36,627 bases of DNA from Dokdonella sp. (GCA_023228465.1 JALOBC010000030.1:1-36627), one strand, 5' to 3'; positions 26,598 to 36,564 are shown, counted from the stretch's first letter. The notes: generated from the sequence alone by a model not told the origin. Program-made: numbers and translations.

Positions 26598-27041
26598 ATG
26601 AAGCTGGGCCTGCAGCAATTGAGCGAACGCTCCGGCTTGCCGGGACGCACCATCCGCTTCTACATCCAGCGCGGCCTGTTGCCGGCGCCGGAAGGTGCGA
26701 AGCGCGGTGCGTACTACACCGAGGCGCACCTGGCCGACCTGCTGCGCATCCGGCAGTGGCAGGAGACCGGCCTGTCGCTGGACGCCATCGACGGCCTGCT
26801 GCAGGCCAGGCGGGAAGCGCCCATCGCGCCGGTTCGGCCGGGCGCGGTGGAGGTGCGCTCCCACCTGATCGTGGCCGATGGTCTCGAACTGGTGGTCGCG
26901 CCGGAGCGTGCCCGCCTCAGCCAGGCCGATTTGCGCCGCCTGTTCCGCGCGGTGCAGCAGAGCTACGCGGAGATCCACGCAGAGACGAGCATCGAGCAGC
27001 CGGCGCTGCCGGACAACGACCCACAGGGGAATGAAGCATGA
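26598..27041 (+). CDS. MerR-family transcriptional regulator
   Basis: This 147-residue protein has a winged-helix MerR domain at the N-terminus: LGLQQLSERSGLPGRTIRFY, then RGLLPAPEGAKRGAYYTEAHLADLL (about 3-60). A short helix (LDAIDGLLQARR) and a C-terminal part of about 70 residues follow (RSHLIVADGLELVVAPER ... LRRLFRAVQQSYAEI). There is no cysteine anywhere, so it is not a thiol-based metal or redox sensor of the classic MerR kind. The ATG at 26598 has AAGGTG upstream; a GTG at 26577 is possible but falls in the palindrome. It overlaps the VIT-VWA gene by 4 bases (ATGA), so the two are coupled. Its signal is unknown. Confidence 0.9.
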   Translation: MKLGLQQLSERSGLPGRTIRFYIQRGLLPAPEGAKRGAYYTEAHLADLLRIRQWQETGLSLDAIDGLLQARREAPIAPVRPGAVEVRSHLIVADGLELVVAPERARLSQADLRRLFRAVQQSYAEIHAETSIEQPALPDNDPQGNEA

Positions 27042-29185
27042 ACCGCAAGAGGCAAGGAACCCGTTTCACCACGCCACTGGCGCACAGCCGCCTGGCGATC
27101 ACCATCACCGATCTCGTCGCCGAGTACCAACTCACCCACGTGTTCCGCAATGCCGGCACGCTTGCGCTCGAGGCGGTGTACAGCTTTCCGGTTCCGCTGG
27201 ATGCGGCGTTCATGGGCATGGATGCCCACCTTGGCGGGCAGCATCGGGTGGCCGAGGTGGTGGCGCGAACGCAGGCCACGCGCGAGTACGACGACGCCGT
27301 GGCCGTGGGTGACAGCGCCGTGCTGCTGGAACAGGTGGCGCCCGGCCTGCTGTGCGTGGATCTTGGCAACCTCAAGCCGGGTGAGGAAGGCCGGATCGTG
27401 CTGCGCTTTGCCGCGCCGCTGGGCTGCTCCGCGGGCGTGGCGCGCTTCAGCCTGCCATTGGCCTACCGGCCGCGCTACGGGCGCAGCACGATCGATCTGC
27501 TGGCCGCACCGGCCCACGACTTCGCCGTCGAGCATCCCTTGCAGGCGAGCATTCGCGTGCAGGGCCTGCTGGCGCATTCGCCCGTTTCCTGCGCCAGCCA
27601 TGCAGCACGCTTCAAGGCCGGCGAGTTCGCCCAGGAGATCGAGCTCAACCAGGCCATGCTGGATCGCGACCTGGTACTCGTGTTCGACCTGCCGGCGGAG
27701 TTTTCCGGCGAAGCGCGCCTGGTGCGCGACGGCCGCGACACGATCGGCCTGCTCAGCTTCAGCCTGCCGGCCAGCCTGCAGCCTGCCGGACCCTGTGATC
27801 TGCAGTTGCTGCTCGATTGCTCGGGTTCCATGCAGGGTGACGCGGTCAGCCAGTCGCGTGCCGCCCTGGCAGCCGTAGCCGGCGCGCTCACGGAGGCGGA
27901 TCGCGTGCAGGTGCTGCGCTTTGGCTCATCCACCCAGGCCCTGTTCCGCCGCGCGTTGCAGGCCAGCCCGCGCGTGTGCGAAGCGCTGGTCGAGCTGGCG
28001 GCCGGCATCGCCGCGGATCTTGGCGGCACCGAGATGGGCCTGGCCCTGGAAACCGCGCTTGACGGGCTGAACCGCCTGCCGGCAGAGCAGGGACGCAGCC
28101 GCGCCATCTTCCTGGTGACCGACGGCGCCGTGCACGCAGCCGAACTGGCCAAGGCCCAGGCGCGTGCCGTGGCGTGCGGCATCCGCATCTTCGTGGTGGC
28201 CGTGGGCAGCAGCGCCGGTGTCGACGTGCTGGCACCGCTGGCCACTGCCACGTGCGGCACATTGGAACGCGCGGTGCCGGCCGAGCCGATCGACGCGGTG
28301 CTCATGCGCCAGCTGGGGCGGGCCCGCCAGGGGGCGCCACTGGACATCCAGGTGGACTGGGGCAGCAGGCGTGCACGCGCCCTGCCGATGGAGCCCACGT
28401 ATGCGGGCGATGCGCTGCGCGCCGTCGCCATGCTGCCGGCGCTGACGACCCTGCGCGCCAGCGTGCGCGTGGCGGGTGAACAGGCACCGCACGAGTTCAC
28501 CTGCGCGCATGCCGAGGAGCGGCCGGCCTTGCGCGCCCTGGCCGGTCAGGCAGCCTGGCGGCGCGCTGAAGGCAAGTTCCGCAAGACCCTGGCGCTGCGC
28601 TATGGCCTGATCACCCCTGAGACCTCGGCCGTGCTGACGGTGCAGCGTAAGCAGGCCGACAAGGTCGAGGGCCTGCCGCAGGTGGCCGCCGTGCCGCACA
28701 TGCTGCCGGCAGGCATGCTTTCCGCGCGCCGCGCGCCTGCAACGCTGGGCAGCGGTGATTTCCTGTCCCTGCCGGCCTTGCTGTGCAGGCGGTCTGTGGA
28801 AGACCAGGTCCATTATTCAGCGGCCGGTTACGACCTGGATTTCGCGGATGACCACGGCATGTCCGGCGGGGATGCGCTGTACGAGCCCGACCTGGAGCCG
28901 GCGTGGGATGAGGCGATGCTGCAGGCCATCCTCGATGTCCTGCTGCGCTGGCTGCTCGGCGAGGAGCGGCGCGAAGTGTCCACGGATGGGGTGCTGGCGC
29001 AGATCGCGCCCGAGCATCGTGCGCCCGCCACGCAATGGCTGGCGCGACGCTACCCGCAAGGACTCGACCACGCGGGCGCGGTCGAGCTGCTGGGCAGGCT
29101 GCTCGAGGCATTCCCCGGGATGCCGCTCAGCGACGAGCAGGAGGCGCGCCTGGCCTGCCTGACAGCCTTGCCGGTGTTCATCTAG
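27038..29185 (+). CDS. VIT and VWA domain protein, cytosolic
   Basis: This 715-residue protein has an N-terminal VIT domain (about 15-130; AVYSFPVP, VVARTQATREYDDAVAVG, VLLEQVAPGLLCVDLGNLKPG), as in inter-alpha-trypsin inhibitor heavy chains. A von Willebrand A domain follows with an intact metal site: DCSGS (Asp260, Ser262, Ser264), the Thr of GGTEMGLALE and FLVTDGAVHAAEL. The region from about 480 on contains KFRKTLALRYGLITPETSAVL, common in VIT-VWA proteins, and an acidic tail-like part before a helical C-terminus. No signal peptide or membrane segment is seen, unlike many bacterial relatives, so it should act in the cytosol. It is translationally coupled to a MerR regulator. The function is unknown; metal-dependent protein binding is the family expectation. 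Confidence 0.9.
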   Translation: MNRKRQGTRFTTPLAHSRLAITITDLVAEYQLTHVFRNAGTLALEAVYSFPVPLDAAFMGMDAHLGGQHRVAEVVARTQATREYDDAVAVGDSAVLLEQVAPGLLCVDLGNLKPGEEGRIVLRFAAPLGCSAGVARFSLPLAYRPRYGRSTIDLLAAPAHDFAVEHPLQASIRVQGLLAHSPVSCASHAARFKAGEFAQEIELNQAMLDRDLVLVFDLPAEFSGEARLVRDGRDTIGLLSFSLPASLQPAGPCDLQLLLDCSGSMQGDAVSQSRAALAAVAGALTEADRVQVLRFGSSTQALFRRALQASPRVCEALVELAAGIAADLGGTEMGLALETALDGLNRLPAEQGRSRAIFLVTDGAVHAAELAKAQARAVACGIRIFVVAVGSSAGVDVLAPLATATCGTLERAVPAEPIDAVLMRQLGRARQGAPLDIQVDWGSRRARALPMEPTYAGDALRAVAMLPALTTLRASVRVAGEQAPHEFTCAHAEERPALRALAGQAAWRRAEGKFRKTLALRYGLITPETSAVLTVQRKQADKVEGLPQVAAVPHMLPAGMLSARRAPATLGSGDFLSLPALLCRRSVEDQVHYSAAGYDLDFADDHGMSGGDALYEPDLEPAWDEAMLQAILDVLLRWLLGEERREVSTDGVLAQIAPEHRAPATQWLARRYPQGLDHAGAVELLGRLLEAFPGMPLSDEQEARLACLTALPVFI

Positions 29186-29191
29186 GCATCG

Positions 29192-29231
29192 CGCAGGGTG
29201 CCGGGCAGGCAGGGTCGCCCGGCACCCTGCG
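29192..29231. terminator. Long hairpin between the VIT-VWA gene and cls
   Basis: CGCAGGGTGCCGGGC (29192-29206) pairs perfectly with GCCCGGCACCCTGCG (29217-29231) over 15 bp around a 10-base loop. It begins 7 bases after the stop codon. No T-run follows, so it may be a Rho-dependent or structural end rather than a classic terminator. Confidence 0.6.
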
Positions 29232-29286
29232 GCTGCGCCGCGCGGCAATCTGGCATCCTTGTCCACCCGGCTGCCGAACGCTGCCC

Positions 29287-30678
29287 ATGACCACGACCCT
29301 GCTGGCCAGCCTTGCCGTGCTGCTGCATGTCGGCGGCATGCTGGCGGCGCTGCACGCGCTGATGCGCACGCGCACGGCACCGGGCGCGGTGGCCTGGGTG
29401 CTCGGCTTGCTGCTGCTGCCCTATGTCACCCTGCTGCCGTACCTGTTCCTCGGCCGTCGGCATTTTCGCGGTCACGTGGCGGTGCCTGCCGCGCGGCTGC
29501 CGAGCGGCCAGGCGAAAGCACCAACCGATGCCGGGGCCGATGCTGCCTGCGCACGTCACGCAGCGATCGCAAGTCTGCTCGGGACGCGCTTTCATGCCGG
29601 CCAGGCGCTGCAACTGCTGATCGGGGGCGAGGCGACCTTCGCGGCCATCTTCGCGGCCATGGCCCAGGCCGAGCATTCGGTGCTGGTGCAGTTCTTCGTC
29701 ATCCACGACGACCAGATCGGGCGACGCATGCAGCGCGCCCTGCTCGATTGCGCGGCGCGCGGCGTCGCGGTGTGCGTGCTCTATGACGGCGTCGGCAGCC
29801 ATGACCTGCCACGCGCCTGGGTCGCGACCTTGCGTGCCGGCGGCGTGGCCGTGCATCCCTTCGCCACGCGCAACTGGAGCAATCGGCTGCAGGTCAATTT
29901 CCGCAACCACCGCAAGATCGTGGTGGTGGATGGCCGCCAGGGCTTCGTCGGTGGCCTCAATGTCGGCGACGAGTACCTGGGCCGCAAGCCGCCGCTGGCG
30001 CCCTGGCGCGACACCCACCTGGCGCTGCAGGGACCCGCGGTGGCCGATCTCGAGCAGGCCTTCGCCGGTGACTGGCGCTGGATCACCGGCGCCGACCCGC
30101 CGTTGCGCGGCGGCGCGGCGGCGTGCGGCCCGGTGCACACGCTGATCGCCGCCACCGGCCCGGCGGACGACCAGGAAAGCTGTTCGCTGCTGTTCGTGGC
30201 CCTCATCAACGGTGCCCGTCACCGCCTGTGGCTGACCACGCCGTACTTCGTGCCGGATCACGCGGTGGGTGCGGCGCTGCGCCTGGCGGTATTGCGCGGC
30301 GTCGACGTGCGCATCCTGCTGCCGGCGCGACCGGATCACCGCACGGTGTTCCTGTCGTCCAGCCTGCATGCCTGGGTGGCGCTGCGCGCCGGCGTTCGCG
30401 TATTCCGCTACCAACCGGGTTTCATGCACCAGAAGGTGGTGCTGGTGGACGATGACACCGCCGTGGTCGGCAGCATGAACCTGGACAGCCGGTCGCTGCG
30501 GCTGAACTTCGAAGTGGCGGCGGTGAATGTCGATCCGCACTTCGCCGCGGCGGTCCAGGCCATGCTGCAGGCGGACTTCGCGCAGGCGCGCGAGATCGAC
30601 CAGCGCGAATACCTTGCCGCGCCCTTGCCGCAGCGGGTGCTGATGCACGTCGCGCGGCTGTTCGATCCGCTGCTGTAG
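29287..30678 (+). CDS. cls: Cardiolipin synthase
   Basis: This 463-residue phospholipase D-type enzyme makes cardiolipin from phosphatidylglycerol at the inner membrane. Two N-terminal membrane helices are visible (LLASLAVLLHVGGMLAALHAL and AVAWVLGLLLLPYVTLLPY). Both HKD motifs are intact: His208 in NHRKIVVVDGRQGFVGGLN and His381 in MHQKVVLVDDDTAVVGSMN. The Cls stretch GRKPPLAPWRDTHLALQGPA is present. The ATG at 29287 puts the first helix at the start. The next gene, pncC, follows after 35 bases on the same strand. ClsA-type rather than ClsB or ClsC is suggested by the two N-terminal helices, but no subtype is certain. Confidence 0.93.
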   Translation: MTTTLLASLAVLLHVGGMLAALHALMRTRTAPGAVAWVLGLLLLPYVTLLPYLFLGRRHFRGHVAVPAARLPSGQAKAPTDAGADAACARHAAIASLLGTRFHAGQALQLLIGGEATFAAIFAAMAQAEHSVLVQFFVIHDDQIGRRMQRALLDCAARGVAVCVLYDGVGSHDLPRAWVATLRAGGVAVHPFATRNWSNRLQVNFRNHRKIVVVDGRQGFVGGLNVGDEYLGRKPPLAPWRDTHLALQGPAVADLEQAFAGDWRWITGADPPLRGGAAACGPVHTLIAATGPADDQESCSLLFVALINGARHRLWLTTPYFVPDHAVGAALRLAVLRGVDVRILLPARPDHRTVFLSSSLHAWVALRAGVRVFRYQPGFMHQKVVLVDDDTAVVGSMNLDSRSLRLNFEVAAVNVDPHFAAAVQAMLQADFAQAREIDQREYLAAPLPQRVLMHVARLFDPLL

Positions 30679-30713
30679 GACAGGTAAGCTGTGGCTTCCT
30701 GGTTCCTGCCCGG

Positions 30714-31232
30714 ATGACCCCCGTGCCTGCCATCCTCATGCCCACGGACGCGCTGCTCGCCGCGCAGGCCCTGACCCTGTCCGAATGCCTGCTGGCCCGC
30801 GGCCTGAGCATCGTCACCGCCGAATCGTGCACCGGCGGCTGGATCGCCAAGGTGCTGACCGACATTCCAGGCAGCTCGGCGTGGTTCGAGTGCGGGGTGG
30901 TCGCCTACAGCTATCGCGCCAAGGAGGTGCTGCTCGGAGTGCGCCGGCAGACCCTGGAAGACAGCGGCGCGGTGAGTGCGCAGACGGCCATGGAGATGGT
31001 TTGCGGCGCGCAGAGCCGGCATGCGGCGGATGTGGCCGTGGCCGTGACCGGTGTGGCCGGGCCGGGCGGCGGCACGCCCGACAAGCCGATCGGCACGGTG
31101 TGGATCGGCTGGAAGCGTGCGGGTGGCCAGGCGCGCGTGCAACTGTTCACCTTCCAGGGCGACCGCGAAGCCGTGCGCCGCCAGACCGTCGCCGCGGCAC
31201 TCGACGGCGTGCGCCAGATTCTTACGGACTGA
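30714..31232 (+). CDS. pncC: Nicotinamide-nucleotide amidase PncC (CinA C-terminal domain)
   Basis: This 172-residue protein is a stand-alone CinA C-terminal domain, which deamidates NMN to nicotinate mononucleotide for NAD recycling. Hallmarks are TAESCTGGWIAKVLTDIPGS near residues 37-56, VVAYSYRAKEVLLGV, the VTGVAGPGGGTPDKPIGTVW block and GDREAVRRQTV near the end. The length fits E. coli PncC (165). An in-frame ATG at 30738 (MPTDALL) would give 164 residues and is about equally likely; neither has a clear ribosome binding site. Placement just before recA is conserved in many gammaproteobacteria and pseudomonads. Confidence 0.93.
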   Translation: MTPVPAILMPTDALLAAQALTLSECLLARGLSIVTAESCTGGWIAKVLTDIPGSSAWFECGVVAYSYRAKEVLLGVRRQTLEDSGAVSAQTAMEMVCGAQSRHAADVAVAVTGVAGPGGGTPDKPIGTVWIGWKRAGGQARVQLFTFQGDREAVRRQTVAAALDGVRQILTD

Positions 31233-31383
31233 CGGGCGAATCGCCCATGGCCGCCCTTCGGCCGTGTGGGATAATTGCGCCCAGGGACGGCATTGGCGCT
31301 CCTGCCAGGTGCCTGATCCTTCCAGTCTCACTCCCTGAGATGCGTCGGCGGCATGCTGCGCATCCACCCAAGAGGATTACGCA

Positions 31384-32415
<1,032 letters not shown>

Positions 32416-32419
32416 CAGC

Positions 32420-32908
32420 GTGCCCCGCCAGCGCCCCGCCAATGGCCGCAGTGCGCGTGACCAGGCACTTGGGCTGCTGGCGCGGCGCGAGCAGTCGGCG
32501 CGCGAGCTGGAGGCCAAGCTGCTCGCACGCGGCTGCGCGGCCAGCGAGGCGCAGGAGGTCATCGACCAGCTCAAGGCGCGTGACTACCAGAGTGACGAGC
32601 GCTTCGCTGCCAGCCTGGCACGCCAGCGCAGCGGCCAGGGATATGGCCCGCGGCGCATCGAGGCGGAACTGCAATCCCATGGCATCGCCGATGCCCGCAT
32701 CCGCGCTGCGCTGGACGACTTGGACATGGACTGGACGGCGCTCGCTGCGGCGCAACTGCGTCGCCGCCGCGTCGGCAGCGGCCGGATCGGCGCCAGCGAA
32801 CGTGCGCGCCACGTCGCGTTCCTGCTGCGCCGCGGCTTCGATGGGCCGACCGTGCGCGCCGCATTCCAGATGCTCGGCGGCGATGCCGGCGGGGCGCTCG
32901 GCGACTGA
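32420..32908 (+). CDS. recX: RecA regulator RecX
   Basis: This 162-residue protein binds RecA filaments and tempers their growth. It shows the family's repeated three-helix units: ALGLLARREQSARELEAKL, then DERFAASLARQRSGQGYGPRRIEAEL and RHVAFLLRRGFDGPTVRAAF. The start is a GTG at 32420 with GAGG about 9 bases upstream; it lies 4 bases after the recA stop, so the two are cotranscribed and RecX is likely made at a lower level through its weak start codon. An ATG at 32324 in the same frame is inside recA and unlikely. Confidence 0.93.
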   Translation: MPRQRPANGRSARDQALGLLARREQSARELEAKLLARGCAASEAQEVIDQLKARDYQSDERFAASLARQRSGQGYGPRRIEAELQSHGIADARIRAALDDLDMDWTALAAAQLRRRRVGSGRIGASERARHVAFLLRRGFDGPTVRAAFQMLGGDAGGALGD

Positions 32909-33205
32909 AGCCCTCCGCGCACCGGCATGCAGCCTTCGACCCCCGCAGTGCGGCGCGCGCCTGGCGCGGCTGCCCGAGCGGCCGGGGTCGCGTTGGCCCG
33001 GCGCAGGCCGCCCCGCACCCCGTGGCAGGCTGGCCACGGTCCGATGCATTGCTTGCGCCGCGGCGTCGATCCGGCGACAGTACGCGCCGTCATGTGCGTG
33101 CGCAGCGACGGCCCCGCGCCAGAATCTGGAAGTGTCCCGGATCCTGACGCGGGCCGCGGCGTGTCCGCGTGCGCAGCCCGATTCCTCTCCCCGATTCCCG
33201 CAACG
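32909..33205 (+). other. 297-bp gap between recX and alaS
   Basis: No gene was recognised. A TTGCGC at 33053-33058 with GACAGT 17 bases later is a poor promoter match. There is no stem with a T-run. The stretch stays open in the alaS frame from 32927, but the start of homology to alanyl-tRNA synthetase is at 33206, so the open frame is taken as incidental. Confidence 0.5.
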
Positions 33206-35842
33206 ATGAAAACTGCTGAAATCCGCGCCGCCTTCCTGGAGTTCTTCCGCGATCGGGACCACACCATCGTGCCGTCGAGCTCGCTCGTGCCGGCCAACGA
33301 TCCGACGCTGCTGTTCACCAATTCCGGCATGGTGCAGTTCAAGAACGTCTTTCTCGGCAGCGAGAAGCCGGGCTTCGTGCGCGCGGCCGACGTGCAGCGC
33401 TGCCTGCGCGCCGGCGGCAAGCACAACGATCTGGATGCGGTCGGCTACACCGCGCGCCACCACACCTTCTTCGAGATGCTCGGCAACTGGTCCTTCGGCG
33501 ACTACTTCAAGCGCGAGGCGATCGGATGGGCGTGGGAGTTCCTCACCGGGACGCTGAAGCTGGATCCGACGCGGCTGTGGGTGACCGTCTATCACACCGA
33601 TGACGAGGCGCATGACATCTGGAAGGACGTGATCGGCGTACCGGTCGAGCGCATCGTGCGCATCGGCGACAACAAGGGCGCGCCGTTTGCATCGGACAAC
33701 TTCTGGCAGATGGCCGACACCGGGCCCTGCGGGCCGTGCACCGAGATCTTCTACGACCATGGCGCGCATATCGCCGGTGGGCCGCCCGGCTCGCCGGACG
33801 ACGATGGCGATCGCTACATCGAGATCTGGAACCTCGTCTTCATGCAGTTCGATCGTGCTGCCGACGGCAGCCTGGCGCCGCTGCCGGCGCCCTGCGTGGA
33901 TACCGGCATGGGCCTGGAACGGCTTGCCGCGGTCCTGCAGCACACGCATTCCAACTACGAGATCGACCTGTTCCAGCACCTGATCGCGGCCGCGGCGCGC
34001 CTGACCGGCACGGCCGACCTGGAGAACAAGTCGCTGCGCGTCATCGCCGACCACATTCGCGCCTGTGCGTTCCTCATCGTCGATGGCGTGACGCCATCCA
34101 ATGAAGGGCGCGGCTACGTGCTGCGCCGGATCATCCGCCGCGCGCTGCGCCATGGCTGGATGCTTGGCCAGAAGCAGCCTTTCTTCCACGCCATGGTGCC
34201 TTCCCTGGTCGAGGTCATGGGCGAGGCCTACCCGGAACTGCCGGCACGCAGCGAATTCGTTGCAGCGACCCTGCTGCGCGAGGAACGGCGCTTCTCGGAA
34301 ACCCTCGAGCACGGCATGAAGCTGCTCGATACGGTGTTCGAGGACGCGACCGCCGGCCGCGTGGTTCCGGGGCGCATCGCCTTCACCCTGTATGACACCT
34401 ACGGTTTTCCAGTCGACCTGACCGCCGACATCGCCCGCGAACGCAACTGGAGTGTGGACACGGCCGGCTTCGAAGTGGCCATGGAGGAACAGCGCCAGCG
34501 CGCCCGTTCGGCCAGCCAGTTCGACAGCAAGGCCAGCCTGCCGGCCGAGGTCGCCAGCACCCTGGCGCCGAGCATCTTTCTCGGCTACCAGGCGCTTGCC
34601 TGCGACGACGCCAGCGTGCTCGCACTGGTGCGGGAAGGGCGCGCCGTCGAGGCGCTGGATGAGGGCGAAGCGGGTATCGTCATCCTCGACCGCACGCCGT
34701 TCTATGCCGAATCCGGTGGCCAGGTGGGCGACACCGGCCGGCTCGAAGGCGGCGGCACGCGCTTCGAGGTCACCGACACGATCAAGCTGGGCGGTGTCTT
34801 CCATGCGCATGTCGGGCAGGTCCATGCGGGACGTCTCGCGGTCGGCCAGGTCCTGACCGCGCAAGTCGATGCCGCGCGGCGCCAGGCGACGGTGCTCAAT
34901 CACTCGGCCACCCATCTGCTGCACGCGGCACTGCGTGAAGTGCTGGGCAGCCACGTACAGCAGAAGGGTTCGCTGGTCGCGCCCGATCGGCTGCGCTTCG
35001 ATTTCTCGCACAATCAGCCGGTGGCGCCTGCCGAACTGCGCCGGATCGAGGATCTCGTCAATGCGCAGATCCGCCGCAACGAGGTGGCCGAAGTGCACGA
35101 GATGGGTTACCAGGATGCGCTGGACTTCGGCGCGCTGGCGCTGTTTGGCGAGAAGTACGGTGACCAGGTGCGGGTGCTGCGCATGGGTGCGTTCTCCACC
35201 GAGCTGTGTGGTGGCACGCATGTCGGGCGCACCGGCGACATCGGCCTCTTCAAGCTGGTCTCCGAAAGCGGTGTCGCTGCCGGCGTGCGCCGCATCGAAG
35301 CCCTGACTGGCGCCGCAGCGCTGGCCCACGTCGCGGCCGAGGAGGCGCACCTCGATGCCGTTGGCGCCCTGGTCGCGGCGCGTGGACCCGATATCGTCGA
35401 GAAGCTCCGTCAGGTACTGGAACGCCAGAAGAAGCTGGAGCGCGAGCTGGAATCGCTGAAGGCGAAGACGGCCGGCTCGGCCGTGCATGAACTCGCCGCA
35501 GCCGCGCACGACGTGGCGGGTGTCAGCGTGGTGGCCGCGCGTGTCGATGGCCTGGATGCCAGGGCCCTGCGTGAAGGCGTGGATGCCCTGAAGCGGCAAC
35601 TGCGTGATTGCGTGGTGCTGCTTGCCGCTGCCAGCGACGGCAAGGTGGCGCTGGTGGGTGGCGTGCATGGCAGCGCGCTGGCGCGTGTCAAGGCCGGCGA
35701 GGTCGTGGCGCACGTCGCCGCACAGATCGGTGGCAAGGGCGGTGGCCGCCCCGACATGGCCCAGGGCGGGGGCGTGGATTCACCCGCGCTGGATGCCGCG
35801 CTTGCCGCATTGCCGGGCTGGCTGGCCGGGCGCCTGATGTAA
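33206..35842 (+). CDS. alaS: Alanine--tRNA ligase
   Basis: This 878-residue class II synthetase charges tRNA-Ala and hydrolyses mischarged Ser/Gly-tRNA; E. coli AlaRS has 876 residues. The catalytic domain starts [19 protein letters not shown] and includes [35 protein letters not shown] and the motif 3 region [12 protein letters not shown]. The editing domain has both zinc-site halves: His566 and His570 in HSATHLLH, and Cys668 and His672 in CGGTH. The C-terminal C-Ala domain ends [18 protein letters not shown] 33206 gives the family N-terminus; earlier in-frame starts are not supported. The order recA-recX-alaS-csrA-tRNA-Ser is the same as in E. coli. Confidence 0.98.
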   Translation: MKTAEIRAAFLEFFRDRDHTIVPSSSLVPANDPTLLFTNSGMVQFKNVFLGSEKPGFVRAADVQRCLRAGGKHNDLDAVGYTARHHTFFEMLGNWSFGDYFKREAIGWAWEFLTGTLKLDPTRLWVTVYHTDDEAHDIWKDVIGVPVERIVRIGDNKGAPFASDNFWQMADTGPCGPCTEIFYDHGAHIAGGPPGSPDDDGDRYIEIWNLVFMQFDRAADGSLAPLPAPCVDTGMGLERLAAVLQHTHSNYEIDLFQHLIAAAARLTGTADLENKSLRVIADHIRACAFLIVDGVTPSNEGRGYVLRRIIRRALRHGWMLGQKQPFFHAMVPSLVEVMGEAYPELPARSEFVAATLLREERRFSETLEHGMKLLDTVFEDATAGRVVPGRIAFTLYDTYGFPVDLTADIARERNWSVDTAGFEVAMEEQRQRARSASQFDSKASLPAEVASTLAPSIFLGYQALACDDASVLALVREGRAVEALDEGEAGIVILDRTPFYAESGGQVGDTGRLEGGGTRFEVTDTIKLGGVFHAHVGQVHAGRLAVGQVLTAQVDAARRQATVLNHSATHLLHAALREVLGSHVQQKGSLVAPDRLRFDFSHNQPVAPAELRRIEDLVNAQIRRNEVAEVHEMGYQDALDFGALALFGEKYGDQVRVLRMGAFSTELCGGTHVGRTGDIGLFKLVSESGVAAGVRRIEALTGAAALAHVAAEEAHLDAVGALVAARGPDIVEKLRQVLERQKKLERELESLKAKTAGSAVHELAAAAHDVAGVSVVAARVDGLDARALREGVDALKRQLRDCVVLLAAASDGKVALVGGVHGSALARVKAGEVVAHVAAQIGGKGGGRPDMAQGGGVDSPALDAALAALPGWLAGRLM

Positions 35843-35879
35843 ACCCACGCAAACACGGCGCGATCGATACTTTCGTTCG

Positions 35880-35908
35880 TTGCACGCGCCTGATGCCTTC
35901 GCTAGTAT
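35880..35908 (+). promoter_or_regulatory. Predicted sigma-70 promoter of csrA
   Basis: TTGCAC (35880-35885) and TAGTAT (35903-35908) are separated by exactly 17 bases, starting 38 bases after alaS. Transcription would begin near 35915, giving a csrA leader of about 180 nt. Confidence 0.65.
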
Positions 35909-35914
35909 CACGCG

Positions 35915-36096
35915 CTCCCGTCATCGCCAAGGTCGTCGTCTGCAGCGGCGGAACAAAAGTGCCGAGCCGGGATCACAGGGGGTAGGGTGGCGCAGGAGGT
36001 TGCTTCCCGGTCCCCGGAATTCAACGCGCAAGGGTGAGCGTTCAGGTGGCGCAAAGAACTCCACTGGACCGACAGATCGTGTAAGGAGAGCACCAC
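35915..36096 (+). promoter_or_regulatory. csrA leader with multiple GGA motifs
   Basis: The leader holds six GGA triplets, the core of CsrA sites: 35950-35952, 35970-35972, 35995-35997 (within GCAGGAGG, close to the CsrA consensus), 36016-36018, 36066-36068 and 36085-36087, the last within the AAGGAG ribosome binding site of csrA. CsrA could therefore repress its own translation. Binding is predicted, not shown. Confidence 0.5.
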
Positions 36097-36312
36097 ATGC
36101 TAATTTTGACTCGCCGCGTCGGCGAGACGCTGATGATCGGAGACGAGGTGACCGTCACCGTGCTCGGCGTCAAGGGAAACCAGGTGCGCATCGGCATCAA
36201 CGCCCCGAAGGACGTGGCCGTGCACCGCGAGGAAATCTACCAACGCATCAAGCGCGAACAGGCGCCACCGGCCGAATCGCCGGAAGCGCCCGATCCCGAC
36301 ATCGCAAGTTGA
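36097..36312 (+). CDS. csrA: Carbon storage regulator CsrA
   Basis: This 71-residue RNA-binding dimer controls translation and stability of mRNAs with GGA sites, and governs biofilm, motility and virulence traits in gammaproteobacteria. The sequence is textbook: [34 protein letters not shown], then [15 protein letters not shown] with the critical Arg44 region. The C-terminal tail ([18 protein letters not shown]) is longer than in E. coli CsrA (61 residues), as seen in xanthomonads. A strong ribosome binding site, AAGGAGAG, precedes the ATG at 36097. It has its own promoter and a leader with GGA motifs. Confidence 0.98.
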   Translation: MLILTRRVGETLMIGDEVTVTVLGVKGNQVRIGINAPKDVAVHREEIYQRIKREQAPPAESPEAPDPDIAS

Positions 36313-36314
36313 GC

Positions 36315-36343
36315 TTTACCGGAACGATCCCGCCCGCTATCCT
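36315..36343 (+). promoter_or_regulatory. Possible promoter of tRNA-Ser
   Basis: TTTACC (36315-36320) and TATCCT (36338-36343) are 17 bases apart. Transcription would start near 36350, about 54 bases before tRNA-Ser. The match is moderate. Confidence 0.45.
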
Positions 36344-36403
36344 GCGCGACCGGATCAACGTGGCGCCGCAGGCGCCGGGCGTGGTTGACGCCGGAAATCC
36401 TCC

Positions 36404-36496
36404 GGAGAGATGGCCGAGTGGTCGAAGGCGCTCCCCTGCTAAGGGAGTATAGGGTCAAAAGCTCTATCGAGGGTTCGAATCCCTCTCTCTCCGCCA
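36404..36496 (+). tRNA. tRNA-Ser (anticodon GCU)
   Basis: This is a class II tRNA with a long variable arm. The acceptor stem is GGAGAGA (36404-36410) with TCTCTCC (36486-36492), the discriminator is G36493 and CCA (36494-36496) is encoded. The anticodon stem CTCCC/GGGAG holds the loop CTGCTAA, giving anticodon GCT at 36438-36440. The place after csrA matches E. coli serV. Confidence 0.97.
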
Positions 36497-36522
36497 GTTT
36501 CACCCTGGGTGCACGCCTTACC

Positions 36523-36543
36523 GAGAGGGGTTCGAACCCTCGA
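36523..36543 (-). repeat. Inverted partial copy of the tRNA-Ser T-arm
   Basis: Read on the minus strand, this 21-mer matches tRNA-Ser bases 36467-36487 (T-arm and start of the 3' acceptor strand) at 20 of 21 positions, with no gap. It carries a perfect 5-7-5 T-arm on that strand (GAGGG-TTCGAAC-CCCTC). No D-arm or anticodon arm is found next to it, so it is a fragment, not a second tRNA gene. Part of the match comes from the near-palindromic nature of T-arms. Confidence 0.6.
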
Positions 36544-36564
36544 CATCGGGTATGCCGGGTTCGA

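Noticed and set aside
36237-36503. Minus-strand open frame containing EREGFEPSI
   Set aside because: That string comes from translating the antisense of tRNA-Ser; it is a well-known false gene pattern.
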